In this document: in pieces, positions 1 to 12,242 of the stretch
How the letters are laid out: every line of letters begins with the position of its first letter
How positions within the stretch are numbered: the stretch's first letter is position 1
Source: Actinomadura alba
GTDB taxonomy: Bacteria > Actinomycetota > Actinomycetes > Streptosporangiales > Streptosporangiaceae
Length of the DNA stretch: 64,000 bases
NCBI RefSeq assembly: GCF_014323705.1
Contig: NZ_JABVEC010000040.1
Span: 1-64,000 of the forward strand
Direction: 5' to 3'
Translations under genes and position numbers: made by a program
The notes under the pieces: generated by a model
Told to the model about the DNA's origin: nothing
The model's input: the letters and a program-made list of their open reading frames with translations, nothing else
Database searches by the model: none

Positions 1-47
1 TCCGCCCGCGCTTCCGCTGCCGCTACGGGTGGACTTTCGCCAGGTGG

Positions 48-869
48 TCATGAAAACCGCTCCATCGCTTGCGCTATGAGATCGCATGAGGTCCCACGGT
101 AGGGCGCTTGCGCCGATCCGATCCGATCCCAACGTACCCCGAATTCCCGAATCTCCGTGCTTCCCTGGATGAGCCTGCCGCCTCCCGGTGCCTCCACGAA
201 AACGAGCTCGCCGGTTTCCATGGTCAGGCTGTTGAAGGAGCCGTCCAGGCCAAGGTAGGCGCCAGTCGACTGCGGTATGACGCGTATCGTGACGTGCGGC
301 AACTCTGCCATCTCTCGTAGTCGTGCGAGTTGATCCCGCATTACTTGTGCGCCGCCCACCGGTCGAGACAGCACGGCCTCATCGAGTAGCACCCAGATCA
401 GCGGTGGCTTACTTCGCGTGAGTACCTCTTGCCGCTTCATGCGGCTTTCCACTACCGCTTCCACGTCCGCAACCATGGGTGGCGGAGCAATGAGCGCCCG
501 GGTGTACTCCGGAGTTTGGAAGAGCCCGGGGATGAGTGAGAGCCGGTAGGTCCGGATCGTCAGGGCCCTGGACTCGCGGTCGGTGTACTCCGCGAACCAG
601 TCGGGGTCGTGGGCGGTTCGGGCATAGCGAACAAGTCGCTGGAAATGCCCATTGAGTCGTAAGAACGCGTCGAGTTTTTCGGCCTGGTCTTCGTTCATGT
701 TCCAGCCGTCGCGGGCGTGCTCGATGTTCGACACGGTATGCCGGTTGCAGCCCATGACCAGGCCCATCTGGGACAGCGAGCGACCTTCCCGCTCTCGAAA
801 GAATCGCAGGTCGGAAGCGATCCAGTGCTTGAACGACGTATCCGGATTGAGGTATTCGACGGGGGGCAT
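48..869 (-). CDS. XRE-family HTH regulator with DUF5753 domain
   Basis: A 273-residue cytoplasmic DNA-binding protein. Residues about 20-55 read as an Xre helix-turn-helix (core LSQMGLVMGCNRHTVSNIE). Residues about 95-265 match the DUF5753 module that follows such HTHs in actinomycetes, for example SLIPGLFQTPEYTRALI. In this family (Scr1-like) the regulator is usually paired with a small DUF397 protein and often an RsbW-like ATPase. Here an ATPase gene lies divergently 104 bp away and no DUF397 gene is seen in the window. The ATG at 869 opens the frame without a strong ribosome site, so initiation may be weak or leaderless. The DNA target is unknown. Confidence 0.9.
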   Translation of the reverse strand: MPPVEYLNPDTSFKHWIASDLRFFREREGRSLSQMGLVMGCNRHTVSNIEHARDGWNMNEDQAEKLDAFLRLNGHFQRLVRYARTAHDPDWFAEYTDRESRALTIRTYRLSLIPGLFQTPEYTRALIAPPPMVADVEAVVESRMKRQEVLTRSKPPLIWVLLDEAVLSRPVGGAQVMRDQLARLREMAELPHVTIRVIPQSTGAYLGLDGSFNSLTMETGELVFVEAPGGGRLIQGSTEIREFGVRWDRIGSAQAPYRGTSCDLIAQAMERFS

Positions 870-884
870 ATGTCACGCTCACGT

Positions 885-906
885 GTGTCGGGAGTGTTAT
901 CGACAC
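885..906. promoter_or_regulatory. Inverted repeat in divergent promoter region
   Basis: GTGTCG-N10-CGACAC lies in the 104-bp gap between the divergent HTH regulator and the ATPase gene. Its position suits an operator for autoregulation. That role is inference only. Confidence 0.35.
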
Positions 907-972
907 GCGACAAGTTAGTCCGTTCGCACCACTCTTGTCATCGGAAACGACGATGGACAAGGGCGGTGAAAA

Positions 973-1389
973 GTGGGCGCGATCGCCGTGCCGGGGAAGT
1001 CCCGGCTAGAGGTCACCTTGGTGCCTATTCCACAGTCTGTGGCTATTGCCCGCGTTTTTGTCAGGCATCAGCTGATCAGTCTGCGGCACGCCGATCTGAT
1101 CGAGAACGCGGGTCAGATCGTCTCGGAGTTGGTGACGAACGCCGTCAGGGCGACGGCCTCCGATGTACCCGAGACCCGAGGGAGCATCCGGCTGTTCCTG
1201 GGACCTCATCACGGCCGTCCGCTGCTGGAGGTCTGGGACTCGTCCCCGGAACACCCGGTCGTGCGGGAGCCGGACTTCGTGTCCGAATCCGGCAGGGGGC
1301 TGAACATCGTGCGCTCGCTGGCCGCCGAATTCGGCTGGTACGACACGAGCGACAAGGGAGGTAAGACCATATGGGCGCTGCTCAGATGA
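973..1389 (+). CDS. RsbW-like ATP-binding protein (HATPase_c_2)
   Basis: A 138-residue single-domain GHKL ATPase of the anti-sigma-factor/serine-kinase type. The N-box is ELVTNAV (residues 52-58), the G1-type motif is VWDSSP (88-92) and the glycine-rich ATP lid is SGRGLNIV (106-113). Actinomycetes carry many such stand-alone domains, often beside DUF5753 regulators. Some bind sigma factors or anti-anti-sigma proteins, but most have no known partner. The start is a GTG at 973, which gives the usual family length. The gene ends 40 bp before a strong palindromic terminator shared with the convergent ABC operon. No phosphorylation target can be read from the sequence. Confidence 0.88.
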   Translation: MGAIAVPGKSRLEVTLVPIPQSVAIARVFVRHQLISLRHADLIENAGQIVSELVTNAVRATASDVPETRGSIRLFLGPHHGRPLLEVWDSSPEHPVVREPDFVSESGRGLNIVRSLAAEFGWYDTSDKGGKTIWALLR

Positions 1390-1431
1390 GAGGCATCTCG
1401 TGGGTGGCCTGATCGGTGCTCCGATCGAGCT

Positions 1432-1477
1432 TTGATCAAGCATTGAGGCACGTGGAGGTGCCTCAATGCTTGATCAA
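1432..1477. terminator. Bidirectional terminator between convergent genes
   Basis: A perfect inverted repeat with 19-bp arms (1432-1450 and 1459-1477), one further closing pair and a six-base loop. It sits between the convergent ATPase gene and ABC permease gene. The stem includes CATTGAGGCA/TGCCTCAATG. Terminator function for both directions is inferred from structure and position. Confidence 0.8.
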
Positions 1478-1491
1478 CTGCGTGCCGTGGG

Positions 1492-3123
1492 TCAGAGCGC
1501 GAGGTCGCGCCGCCGGAAGAGGGCCATGCCGACCGCGCCCAGCGTCAGCGCGATGGCGGCCAGGGCCACCAGCGGCGTCACGGTGAGCTCGCCGGCGGGC
1601 AGCGCGGGAACGTGGCTGAACGGTGAGAGGTCCCGTACCACCTGGGGCAGCTCGAACAGCTCGCCGAGCTGTCCGAGGATCAGGCTGACGGCGAGTGCGG
1701 CCCAGGCGAGCCCGATGGTCAGCCGTGGCAGGAGCCCGAACGCGGCCACGGCGAACCCGGCCAGGATCAGTGCCGGTGGCAGTTGCACCAATGCCGCGCC
1801 TGTCAGCTTGGCCAGTTCTCCGCCGAGGTCGTCACCACTCAGCCCGTACACCAGGCCCATCGAGACCCCGGCGAGCAGGAGCAGGGCGAGTGCGCCGGCC
1901 ACGGCGATGGTGAGGTGGGCGCCCAGCCAGCGTGACCGGCCGGTGGCGGTGGCGAGCACCGCCTCCGCCGGTCCACCCGCCTCTTCGGAGCGCAGCCGCA
2001 GCAACGCCTGGACGGCGTACCCGGCCGCCATCATGCCCATGAAGCCCATCATGGCCGTGTTGAGCGAGTCGATGAGGTTGCCGTCGTCGCCGCCGCTGAG
2101 ACTGTTGATGGTGTTGGCCGCGCCCTCGGGCAGCGCGTTGTCGCCGGTGAGCGAGTTGCCGAGGGAGCCGACGGTCAGGCCGGTGAGCGTGATTGTGACG
2201 GCCCAGCCGTACAGTGTGCCGCGCTGCAGCCGCCAGGCCAGCCCGAGCGGGCCGAGTAGCCGCGGTGCGGCCCTGGTCGGGCCCGGACGAGCCGGGATCA
2301 TGCCTACGCCGGAGTCCCGCCGGACGGTCAGCGCGAACGCGATCCCGGTTCCGGCGGCGAACAGCGCGAGCGGGAGCGCGAGCACCAACCACCGGTCGCC
2401 GGCGAACGGGCGCACCTCGGTCGCCCAGCCGATCGGGGACAGCCAGGACGGCCAGGCGCTGACCATCGTGTATCCGTTCGCCTGGACCTCGCCCAGCGCG
2501 TCGCCGGCACCGCGCACCACGTACGCGGCACCGATGGCGGCGGCGGCGATGCCGTTGGCCGCGCGGGAGGTCTGGGTGATCTGCGCCGCGATGGCGGCGA
2601 TGGCGGCGAAGGCGATGCCGGTGGCACCGACGGCCGCGGCCGCCGCGAAGGAGCCCGAGGCGGGTTCGCCGTTGCCGACGAGCGTGAACCCGAGCAGTAC
2701 GGACAGCACGGCGTTGGCGATGACCGTCACGATCAGTGCCGCGGTCAGGATCGCGTGCCGCCCGACCACCGTCGCACCGAGCATCTCCGCGCGGCCGGTC
2801 TCCTCGTTCTGCCGGGTGTGCCGTACGACGGCGAGGGTGCTCATGAGCCCGGCCACCACGGCGAGGAAGGCGAGGATCTGGAACATCGCCATGGTCCCGG
2901 TGCTCGACCCGGTGGGCGCGGCGCGGAACATCAGGAGGGTCGGGCTGTCGACGGCGGTGCGCAGAACCTCGATGCGATCCGCGTCGCTCGGGTATCGCTG
3001 GTTCGTCGAGGAGACCGTGGCCGCGAGCAGCGCCACCCCGCTCAGGATCCAGATCGGCAGCTGTACGCGGTCGCGGCGCAGCGCGAGCCGGGTGAGCCGC
3101 GCTGTGCCCGTGAAGGCGGTCAT
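1492..3123 (-). CDS. ABC exporter permease, two-halved
   Basis: A 543-residue integral membrane protein with about twelve hydrophobic segments in two similar halves, each preceded by an RLxRLALRRDR- or PLGLAWRLQRG-like cytoplasmic stretch. This layout is typical of actinobacterial 'polyketide antibiotic' ABC-2 exporter permeases. The start is the ATG at 3123, which overlaps the ATPase stop as ATGA, so the two are translationally coupled; the frame stays open further upstream but that part lies inside the ATPase gene. It is the membrane partner of the ATPase and is probably controlled by the TetR regulator upstream. The substrate is unknown; drug or toxin efflux is the usual role. Confidence 0.88.
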   Translation of the reverse strand: MTAFTGTARLTRLALRRDRVQLPIWILSGVALLAATVSSTNQRYPSDADRIEVLRTAVDSPTLLMFRAAPTGSSTGTMAMFQILAFLAVVAGLMSTLAVVRHTRQNEETGRAEMLGATVVGRHAILTAALIVTVIANAVLSVLLGFTLVGNGEPASGSFAAAAAVGATGIAFAAIAAIAAQITQTSRAANGIAAAAIGAAYVVRGAGDALGEVQANGYTMVSAWPSWLSPIGWATEVRPFAGDRWLVLALPLALFAAGTGIAFALTVRRDSGVGMIPARPGPTRAAPRLLGPLGLAWRLQRGTLYGWAVTITLTGLTVGSLGNSLTGDNALPEGAANTINSLSGGDDGNLIDSLNTAMMGFMGMMAAGYAVQALLRLRSEEAGGPAEAVLATATGRSRWLGAHLTIAVAGALALLLLAGVSMGLVYGLSGDDLGGELAKLTGAALVQLPPALILAGFAVAAFGLLPRLTIGLAWAALAVSLILGQLGELFELPQVVRDLSPFSHVPALPAGELTVTPLVALAAIALTLGAVGMALFRRRDLAL

Positions 3124-4046
3124 TGCGCCGTCTCCAGTTCGGCGCCGTGCCCGTCGCGGCCGTAGTGCCGCATGAACAGCTCCTCGAGCGACGGCGGGGC
3201 GCTGGCCAGCGAGCGCACCTCGAAGCGGGTGAGGTAGCGCAGCACGCGGTCGAGTTCGGCGGTGTCGACGTCGAACTTCGCACGCGTGGAGTCGAGGTCG
3301 ACGGCGTGCACGCCGTGCAGGTCCTCGAGCCCGGTGATGGGCTGGGCGGTCTCGATCGAGATCGACGTCCGGGTCAGGTGACGCAGTTCGGCCAGCGTGC
3401 CGCTCTCGACCGTCTTGCCCTCCCGGATGATGCTCACCCGGTCGCACAGTGCCTCGACCTCGGAGAAGATGTGGCTGGACAGCAGGACCGTCTTGCCCTG
3501 CGCCTTGACCTCGCGCACGCAGTCCTGGAAGACCGCCTCCATCAGCGGGTCCAGCCCCGAGGTCGGCTCGTCCAGGATGTAGAGCTCGACGTCCGACGCG
3601 AACGCCGCCACGACGGCGACCTTCTGCCGGTTGCCCTTCGAGTAGGTCCGCGCCTTCTTCGAGGTGTCGAGCTGGAAGCGTTCGACCAGGTCCTCGCGGC
3701 GCCGCTCGTCCAGGCCACCGCGCAGGGATCCGAACAGGTCGATGGCCTCCCCGCCGGAGAGGTTTGGCCACAGGTTCACATCGCCCGGCACGTACGCCAG
3801 ACGGCGGTGCAGCTCCACCGCGTCGTTCCAGGGGTGCGCGCCGAGCAGGCCGACCTGCCCGGCGTCCGCCCGCAGGAGCCCGAGGAGTACGCGGATCGTC
3901 GTCGACTTACCGGCGCCGTTCGGGCCGAGGAAGCCGTGCACCTCTCCGGCGGCCACGGTGAGGTCGAGGCCGTCCAGGGCCATCGAGCCGCCGAACGACT
4001 TGCGCAGACCGGAGATCGAGATCGCCGGCTCCGCCTGTGTGCTCAT
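3120..4046 (-). CDS. ABC exporter ATP-binding protein
   Basis: A 308-residue nucleotide-binding subunit. Walker A is GPNGAGKST (about residue 41), the signature region is YSKGNRQKV, Walker B is LYILDEPTSGLD, and the switch histidine lies in LLSSHIFSEVE. The C-terminal 80 residues form the extra domain seen in drug-export ATPases (DrrA/CcmA-like). The ATG at 4046 is preceded by AGAGGAAA. The gene is followed with a 4-bp overlap by the permease and preceded, after 212 bp, by a TetR gene on the same strand. It probably energises efflux of a hydrophobic compound. Confidence 0.93.
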   Translation of the reverse strand: MSTQAEPAISISGLRKSFGGSMALDGLDLTVAAGEVHGFLGPNGAGKSTTIRVLLGLLRADAGQVGLLGAHPWNDAVELHRRLAYVPGDVNLWPNLSGGEAIDLFGSLRGGLDERRREDLVERFQLDTSKKARTYSKGNRQKVAVVAAFASDVELYILDEPTSGLDPLMEAVFQDCVREVKAQGKTVLLSSHIFSEVEALCDRVSIIREGKTVESGTLAELRHLTRTSISIETAQPITGLEDLHGVHAVDLDSTRAKFDVDTAELDRVLRYLTRFEVRSLASAPPSLEELFMRHYGRDGHGAELETAQ

Positions 4047-4258
4047 GGGGGATTTCCTCTCATAAAGAGTGAGTCGGACTGCACGCCGGCCGCCGGAACG
4101 GGGCGGTGTGCCGAGAACTGAGCCGATGGCCGTGCCCGGACGCACACGGCCGAGGCGGGGCAGGCGGGTCGGAGTCGGTCTTCCGGGCCGCCGCCCAGGA
4201 GGTCGGCAGCCGGTCGGCGCGATCGCGGACGCCGTAGGCGGCCGGCGCGCGGGAGGCG

Positions 4259-4954
4259 TCAGTCACCGTCGTTCTCGGCCGGTGCGGGTGCGCGCGATGT
4301 CGAAGAGTCGGCCAGCAGTTCGCCGAAGGCCTTGCGCGCCTGCTCGACGAGGTCGGGGCTGATGATGTCGTCGGCGAAGACCTCCACCATGGCCAGGCCG
4401 AGCCGCGGGTATCCCTCCATGGACAGGACGTCGCCGTCCAGCGCCCGGGAGAGGTGCTCGTGCAGCACGAGAGGGCCAAGACTGATGGCGACCAGCGCGG
4501 TGGCGTACGCATGCGGATCTGACGTGTGCGGTGTGCCGAGGCCCGCTGCCGGGTGCTCCATGTACTGCCGGGTGTAGTCGACCATCTCGTCGAACAGCGC
4601 CGCGGCGGCCGGGGAGCCGTCCACCATGGCGCGCGCCACATAGCGCCGTATCGGCAGGGTCGTCTGCATCATGACCGACAGGAAGCCGGGGTCGCCCATG
4701 TCGCTGGTGGCCGTCTCGGACGTGCTCCGGATGACCTCCATCGAGTACGCGTCGCAGGCCTCCCGGAGCGCCTCCTTCGAACCGAAGTGGTGCTGGACCA
4801 GCCCGGGCGACACGCCGGCGGCCTCCGCGATGCCGCGGATCGTCGCCCCCTTGACGCCTCGCTCGGCGAACTGGATCAGGGCCGCATCCCTGATCCGGGC
4901 GCGGGCCGTCAGGTCCTCGTGCGCCGCGTCCTCTGGTCGTTCGGCTGATCCCAT
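4259..4954 (-). CDS. TetR-family transcriptional regulator
   Basis: 231 residues from the ATG at 4954. The N-terminal HTH (residues about 20-65) contains GATIRGIAEAAGVSPGLVQ and HHFGSKEALREA, the classic TetR signature. The C-terminal ligand-binding domain is all-helical. An upstream in-frame ATG at 5044 would add 30 residues but would run through the palindromic operator region, so the shorter form is preferred. The gene precedes the ABC exporter genes on the same strand, which suggests it represses the exporter and itself until the exported compound binds. Confidence 0.92.
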   Translation of the reverse strand: MGSAERPEDAAHEDLTARARIRDAALIQFAERGVKGATIRGIAEAAGVSPGLVQHHFGSKEALREACDAYSMEVIRSTSETATSDMGDPGFLSVMMQTTLPIRRYVARAMVDGSPAAAALFDEMVDYTRQYMEHPAAGLGTPHTSDPHAYATALVAISLGPLVLHEHLSRALDGDVLSMEGYPRLGLAMVEVFADDIISPDLVEQARKAFGELLADSSTSRAPAPAENDGD

Positions 4955-4984
4955 CTCGCTCCAATACAAACGTTCAGCATGCAA

Positions 4985-5009
4985 TACAGATGTATACCAT
5001 ACGTCTGTA
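4985..5009. promoter_or_regulatory. Candidate TetR operator
   Basis: TACAGATGTAT-acc-ATACGTCTGTA is an 11-bp inverted repeat with one mismatch, about 30 bp upstream of the tetR ATG. It sits in an AT-richer patch where a promoter would be expected. This arrangement is typical of autoregulated TetR genes. Confidence 0.6.
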
Positions 5010-5092
5010 CAGCCGATTGGGTGCACGCCGGTGAGGCCGGTCACGTGAGGGGGTGACTGACGGGTGGCCCGCAGGTCAGGCCGTACGGGACC

Positions 5093-5614
5093 TCAGAGGT
5101 CGTGGCGCCGGTTCACCCGGGTCTTGTAGGGACGGAAGCCGCGACGCTCGTAGTTGCGCAGGGCGTTCGGATGATCGCGCGTCGAGGTGTGCAGCCATAC
5201 GCGACCAACGGACGCGGCGTCGACCGGCTCGGCCGCCCAAGCCTGCCGGACCACCAGGGTCAGCGCGTGGCCGCCCAGCCCTCTGCCGACGAACTCGGGC
5301 AGCAGGCCGAACGTGGTGATCTCCACCTCGCCGCCCGGCTGGGAATCGAAGTCGATGATTCCGGCGATCTCGTCTGCGTACCGGATGCCCCAGAACTGCC
5401 GAAGGGGGTGGGCGAGGCATTCGGCCCACTGCTCCGGCGACCTCGTGGCGGTGCGCCAGCCGAACGGCGCCCCCATCCGGGTCTGCGTCGGCACGATGAG
5501 AGGGGAGGTGGGATCGACCCGCTCGAGGGTCATCTCGGGCACCGGCCGTGCCGGAATCAGCCCGTCCGCACTGGTCATCTCCAGATACGTGATGATCTCC
5601 TCCACCCCGCCCAT
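5093..5614 (-). CDS. GNAT-family N-acetyltransferase
   Basis: 173 residues. The acetyl-CoA binding motif A reads LLPEFVGRGLGGHALTLVV (about residues 100-118), followed by VGRVWLHTSTRDHPNALRNYERRGF, the usual end of the GNAT fold where the conserved Tyr sits. It would move an acetyl group from acetyl-CoA to an unknown amine. The gene lies 10 bp after dnaE2 on the same strand. Neither the ATG at 5614 nor the internal ATG at 5578 has a convincing ribosome site at normal spacing, so the start is uncertain. Confidence 0.88.
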   Translation of the reverse strand: MGGVEEIITYLEMTSADGLIPARPVPEMTLERVDPTSPLIVPTQTRMGAPFGWRTATRSPEQWAECLAHPLRQFWGIRYADEIAGIIDFDSQPGGEVEITTFGLLPEFVGRGLGGHALTLVVRQAWAAEPVDAASVGRVWLHTSTRDHPNALRNYERRGFRPYKTRVNRRHDL

Positions 5615-5624
5615 GGTAGGGGAG

Positions 5625-9035
<3,411 letters not shown>

Positions 9036-9085
9036 GGCCGGCCCTCCTCGCCATGCGGGCCGGCCGGGCGCGGCACCCGGTCGGC

Positions 9086-10636
9086 TCAGTCATAGGTGGC
9101 CTCGACATGCCACTCGCCCCCTTCCACCGCGACCAGGTACGCCGCGTCGGCGGTGACGAGCTGGAAGCGGGCCCGGCGGCGGGACCGCTCGGGATCCCAC
9201 CAGTACTCGGTGGCCGGCCATGGCCCCGTCCACGCCGTCACGGGCACCGGCGGGCCGCCCCCGACCGCCAGATGGGCGGGCGGCGCGGACACCGTGGAGC
9301 GGCCCGAGACCATGACGAGGGCACCGGCGGCGTCGGTCACCGCCGCCGGCACCGGCTCCGGATGAACGACGGCCGGTGCCGGGGCGGGCAGCCGCCCCGG
9401 CCAGGGCCCCTGCTCGGAGAGCCGCGGTGGGAGATCGCCCAGCGGCACCCGCACGACCTGGTCGCCCGGCCCCCGCCCGCCCACCAGCACCGGCTGGGTG
9501 ATCGCGTGATGACCGAGCATCGCCTGGATCCGGGCCGCCGCCCGCGCGACCCGGTCGGCCAGGTCGGTCTGCCCCCACAACGCCTGCTGCCGGCCCTCGT
9601 CGGGAACCAGCTGATCCGGGCAGAGCCGCAGGCGGGCGATCCCACCGGTGCCCTCCCCGGCCCCTTCTCCGGCTTCTTCCCCGGTACTGTCATCCGGCTC
9701 CCCGGGATGCCAGGCGGCCAGTTGCCAGCGGACCCGTTCGGCCACCGCGAGCGAGGACAGCGCACCGTCGTGCCGCCACAGCCGCGCCATCTCACGCCCG
9801 TCGTCCCAGGCCACCTCGATGCCGAGCCGCACACAGGCCAGCCCGGCGGCGGCCAGCCCCGCGTGCAACTCGTCGGCGAGCGACTTCGCGGCGAAGACCA
9901 CCCGGTCGGCCCGGTCGGCGGGCGGGTCGAAGTCGGTGCTCACCGACAGGTCGGCCCGCCCAGGCTGGGGCGACACCGGCCGCGGCTCCAGCCCCCGGGC
10001 CAGCCGGTGCGCCACCCGGCCATCGGCGCCGAACCGTTCGGCGACCCGCTCCACGGGCAGCGCCGCGAAGGCCCCGAGTGTGCGGATCCCGAGCCGGTCG
10101 AGCAGGCCGGCCAGCTCGGGCCGGCCGAGCACGGTCACCGGATAGGGCGCCAGGAACTCCGCCGACCCACCGGGCGGCACGATCGACCCGCCGTCGCCGG
10201 TGCGGGCGGCGAGCTCGGCGGCGAACAGCCCGTCGGCGATGCCGGCCCCGCAGTCGAAGCCGAGCTCCACCACGGTGTCCTGGATCAGGATCCGCAGGGC
10301 CTCCTCACCCCCGTGGTAGCGGGCCGCCCCACGCGCGGGCAGAGCGCACATGCCCGGCCGTACGACCTCTACCCACGGGGTGACCTCGGCGATCGCCGCC
10401 GCGACCCGCTCGAACAGCCGCCCCTCCGCGTCGGGGTCCCGGTCACGCACCTCCAGTTCCGGCGCGTGCCGCTGCGCGTCCCGCAACCGCTGCCCGCGGC
10501 GTACCCCCGCCGCACGAGCCGCAGCCGTGCACGCCGCGACCTGGCCCTGCACCACGACCGCACCCGCCGTCGCCGCGTCGACCCCCACCGCGGTCACCGG
10601 CCAGTCCGGACACCAGAGCACGAGCGCCCTGTTCAT
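9086..10636 (-). CDS. imuB: Y-family polymerase-like mutasome protein ImuB
   Basis: 516 residues. The N-terminus (RALVLWCPDWPVTAVGV) and the block RLGIRTLGAFAALPVERVAERFG match the DinB/ImuB Y-family fold. The catalytic acidic residues of true Y polymerases are not evident: CPDWP stands where active enzymes have a DxDxF-type motif. ImuB is known as a catalytically inactive adaptor linking DnaE2 to the beta clamp. The ATG at 10636 gives a normal N-terminus; the frame stays open far upstream but that part is low-complexity spacer. It lies between imuA' and dnaE2 on the same strand. Confidence 0.92.
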   Translation of the reverse strand: MNRALVLWCPDWPVTAVGVDAATAGAVVVQGQVAACTAAARAAGVRRGQRLRDAQRHAPELEVRDRDPDAEGRLFERVAAAIAEVTPWVEVVRPGMCALPARGAARYHGGEEALRILIQDTVVELGFDCGAGIADGLFAAELAARTGDGGSIVPPGGSAEFLAPYPVTVLGRPELAGLLDRLGIRTLGAFAALPVERVAERFGADGRVAHRLARGLEPRPVSPQPGRADLSVSTDFDPPADRADRVVFAAKSLADELHAGLAAAGLACVRLGIEVAWDDGREMARLWRHDGALSSLAVAERVRWQLAAWHPGEPDDSTGEEAGEGAGEGTGGIARLRLCPDQLVPDEGRQQALWGQTDLADRVARAAARIQAMLGHHAITQPVLVGGRGPGDQVVRVPLGDLPPRLSEQGPWPGRLPAPAPAVVHPEPVPAAVTDAAGALVMVSGRSTVSAPPAHLAVGGGPPVPVTAWTGPWPATEYWWDPERSRRRARFQLVTADAAYLVAVEGGEWHVEATYD

Positions 10637-10639
10637 GGC

Positions 10640-10960
10640 CTCGCCTTCGGCTCGGCGGCTCGGGGCGCTTTGAGGCGGCGGCTTCCCTCGTCGCGTGCTC
10701 GCTCGTTCCTGTTTTTCGGCCTCGCTCCGCTCGGCGCCTCGCGGGCCTTTGAGATGACGGCTTCCCTCGTCGCTTCGGTCGCTCGTACCTCGCTCCCTGC
10801 GCTCCTCAGTCCAGCCGCCATCGGCCCGCTCGGGGCTCCGCGCGCTCCTCAGTCCAGCCACCGCCGCGCCCCTCGCGGGCTCTTCAGGCACAGACGCCAC
10901 GGGCCCGCTCGGGGCGCCTTCAGCACGGCCATCGCCGACGGCTCGGGTGGGTTCCCGCGG
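10640..10960. repeat. Degenerate repeats in the imuA'-imuB spacer
   Basis: This 350-bp spacer holds no supported gene. It contains imperfect direct repeats: CGGCTTCCCTCGTCG occurs twice (about 10678 and 10750), GCGCTCCTCAGTCCAGCC twice (about 10799 and 10840), and several variants of CTCGGGGCKC. The minus strand lacks stop codons here only because of composition. Confidence 0.6.
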
Positions 10961-10986
10961 GGACGTGGAGGCGGAGGCCTTCGTGT

Positions 10987-11709
10987 TCACGTGGCGACCG
11001 CCAGCGGGTAGTGCACGGGGTCGGGGGCGGTGGTGGTCAGGCCGGAGTCGTCGGTGGCCTCCAGGCGGGTGGGGGTCGCGGCGGTGATGTGGCCGTCCGG
11101 GTCGGGCAGCCACACCCATGCCTGGCGGCCGGGACCGGCGGCGCCGCGGCCCTCGGCGTGGATCAGTGCCTGCCGGCCGCGCAGGTGCCCGTGGCCGTCG
11201 CCCACGCCGATCCATGAGGCCTCACGCACCTGGAGGCGCACGTGCGCCCCCTCCCACGCCCCGGCGGACACGAGTACGGAGCCGTGCCGCCGGGCCAGCG
11301 CGGTGAGACGGCGTGCCACCGTGGGATCCGGCCTTCCGCCCGGGCGCAACAGCACGACCTCGACCCCTTCCATCAGCGCCGCGACGACCTCTGGCCACCG
11401 CTGCCCCGGATCGTCGACCAGCACCAGCCGCGCCGGTTCGATGCCCATGGCGGCGGCGGCCACCATGCCCAGCTCCGGCACCCCCACGACCGCGCACCAG
11501 CCGCCGGCCGACGACGCCTCGGCCATGAGCGCGAGCCCCAGCGACCCCGCGGCCGGGCCCGCGACGGACACCACCGAGCCCCGGCGGAGCCCGTTGCCGA
11601 GCACCGGCTCCAGTGCCCTCGACACGGGCACTGGAGCCGGTGCCCTCGTGCCGGATTCCAGCCGGCCGACACCGGTCGGCACCGCTCCGACCTGCGCCGA
11701 CATCTCCAT
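10987..11709 (-). CDS. imuA: RecA-like mutasome protein ImuA'
   Basis: 240 residues from the ATG at 11709; a GTG at 11721 is possible but sits only 11 bp from the SOS box. The fold follows the RecA/ImuA pattern (RRGSVVSVAGPAAGSLGLAL, WCAVVGVPELGMVAA, PARLVLVDD, VLLRPGG). The Walker A position reads GPAAGSLGL and lacks the lysine and Ser/Thr of a working P-loop, as is common for ImuA' proteins. It is the first gene of the imuA'-imuB-dnaE2 cassette for SOS mutagenesis. Confidence 0.88.
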   Translation of the reverse strand: MEMSAQVGAVPTGVGRLESGTRAPAPVPVSRALEPVLGNGLRRGSVVSVAGPAAGSLGLALMAEASSAGGWCAVVGVPELGMVAAAAMGIEPARLVLVDDPGQRWPEVVAALMEGVEVVLLRPGGRPDPTVARRLTALARRHGSVLVSAGAWEGAHVRLQVREASWIGVGDGHGHLRGRQALIHAEGRGAAGPGRQAWVWLPDPDGHITAATPTRLEATDDSGLTTTAPDPVHYPLAVAT

Positions 11710-11732
11710 CGGAACCCCCACGACGACCAGCG

Positions 11733-11748
11733 TCGAACATCAGTTCGA
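11733..11748. promoter_or_regulatory. LexA (SOS) box of the mutasome
   Basis: TCGAAC-atca-GTTCGA is an exact match to the actinobacterial LexA palindrome (TCGAAC-N4-GTTCGA). It lies 23 bp upstream of the chosen imuA' start, so DNA damage should induce imuA', imuB and dnaE2 together. Confidence 0.92.
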
Positions 11749-12004
11749 CAAAGTCAAGTCGATCACCCCCGGGTCTCCCGGCCATCCTCGCGGGGCGCGC
11801 CGGCGCCCTGGACTCGCGAGCAGAATACGATTAAAGCCTTAAATAGAGACTATTCCAGTCTATTGGTTATTATGCCTTATGTCCGTTACTGTGGTGACCT
11901 ATAGTGGGTCGAACCGGGGAATCCAAACGGCCTGGTCTCTTCAATGCACAGAAGATTGTCCGCCGCGCCTGCGTCGTCCCTATCCGCCGGGATATGAGTA
12001 CTGG

Positions 12005-12242
12005 AGTAAAGCCCGGTCTTCGAAGCATGGCCGCCAGGTCAAGTCGGGACATCTTGCTGTTTATGCCGGTTGGCCTATGGGGATTGCGTTACTGGAAGAT
12101 TCGGCATGGAGTCAGGGGGTGAGCCCGTTGGTGCGTGTACTGCCCGGTGTGATGGCCAGCTGCCGTGCCGGGAAACCGACTCCGTTCCATAGAAACTCGA
12201 TTCCAGCCTGCACGGCTTGAATTCTCCAGGGAGGTAGTTTCA
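12005..12242 (+). promoter_or_regulatory. Cassette leader of orphan unit U0
   Basis: This carries the same ordered blocks as the 34-43 kb array: AGTAAAGC (12006), TCAAGTC (12039), GTTT (12059) and GGGGAT (12079) separated by 16 bp, the block CGTTACTGGAAGATTCGGCA ending in GTCA (12114), a hairpin GATTCCAGCC/GGCTTGAATT (12199-12223) and AGGGAGGT (12228). The rest of the 520-bp gap back to imuA' shows no gene. Confidence 0.8.

Noticed and set aside
973..1389. Linking the RsbW-like ATPase to the SigB-like promoters of the array
   Set aside because: Such ATPases are numerous in actinomycetes and this one is over 30 kb away next to a DUF5753 regulator; there is no direct evidence for a link.
1466..3175. 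Long + strand open frame opposite the ABC permease
   Set aside because: Shadow of the permease gene; Ala/Ser/Pro-rich with no domain, and it starts inside the terminator palindrome.
12165..12242. Upstream start for U0 (26 extra residues)
   Set aside because: It would put the conserved hairpin and ribosome site inside the coding region; all other units start right after the ribosome site.
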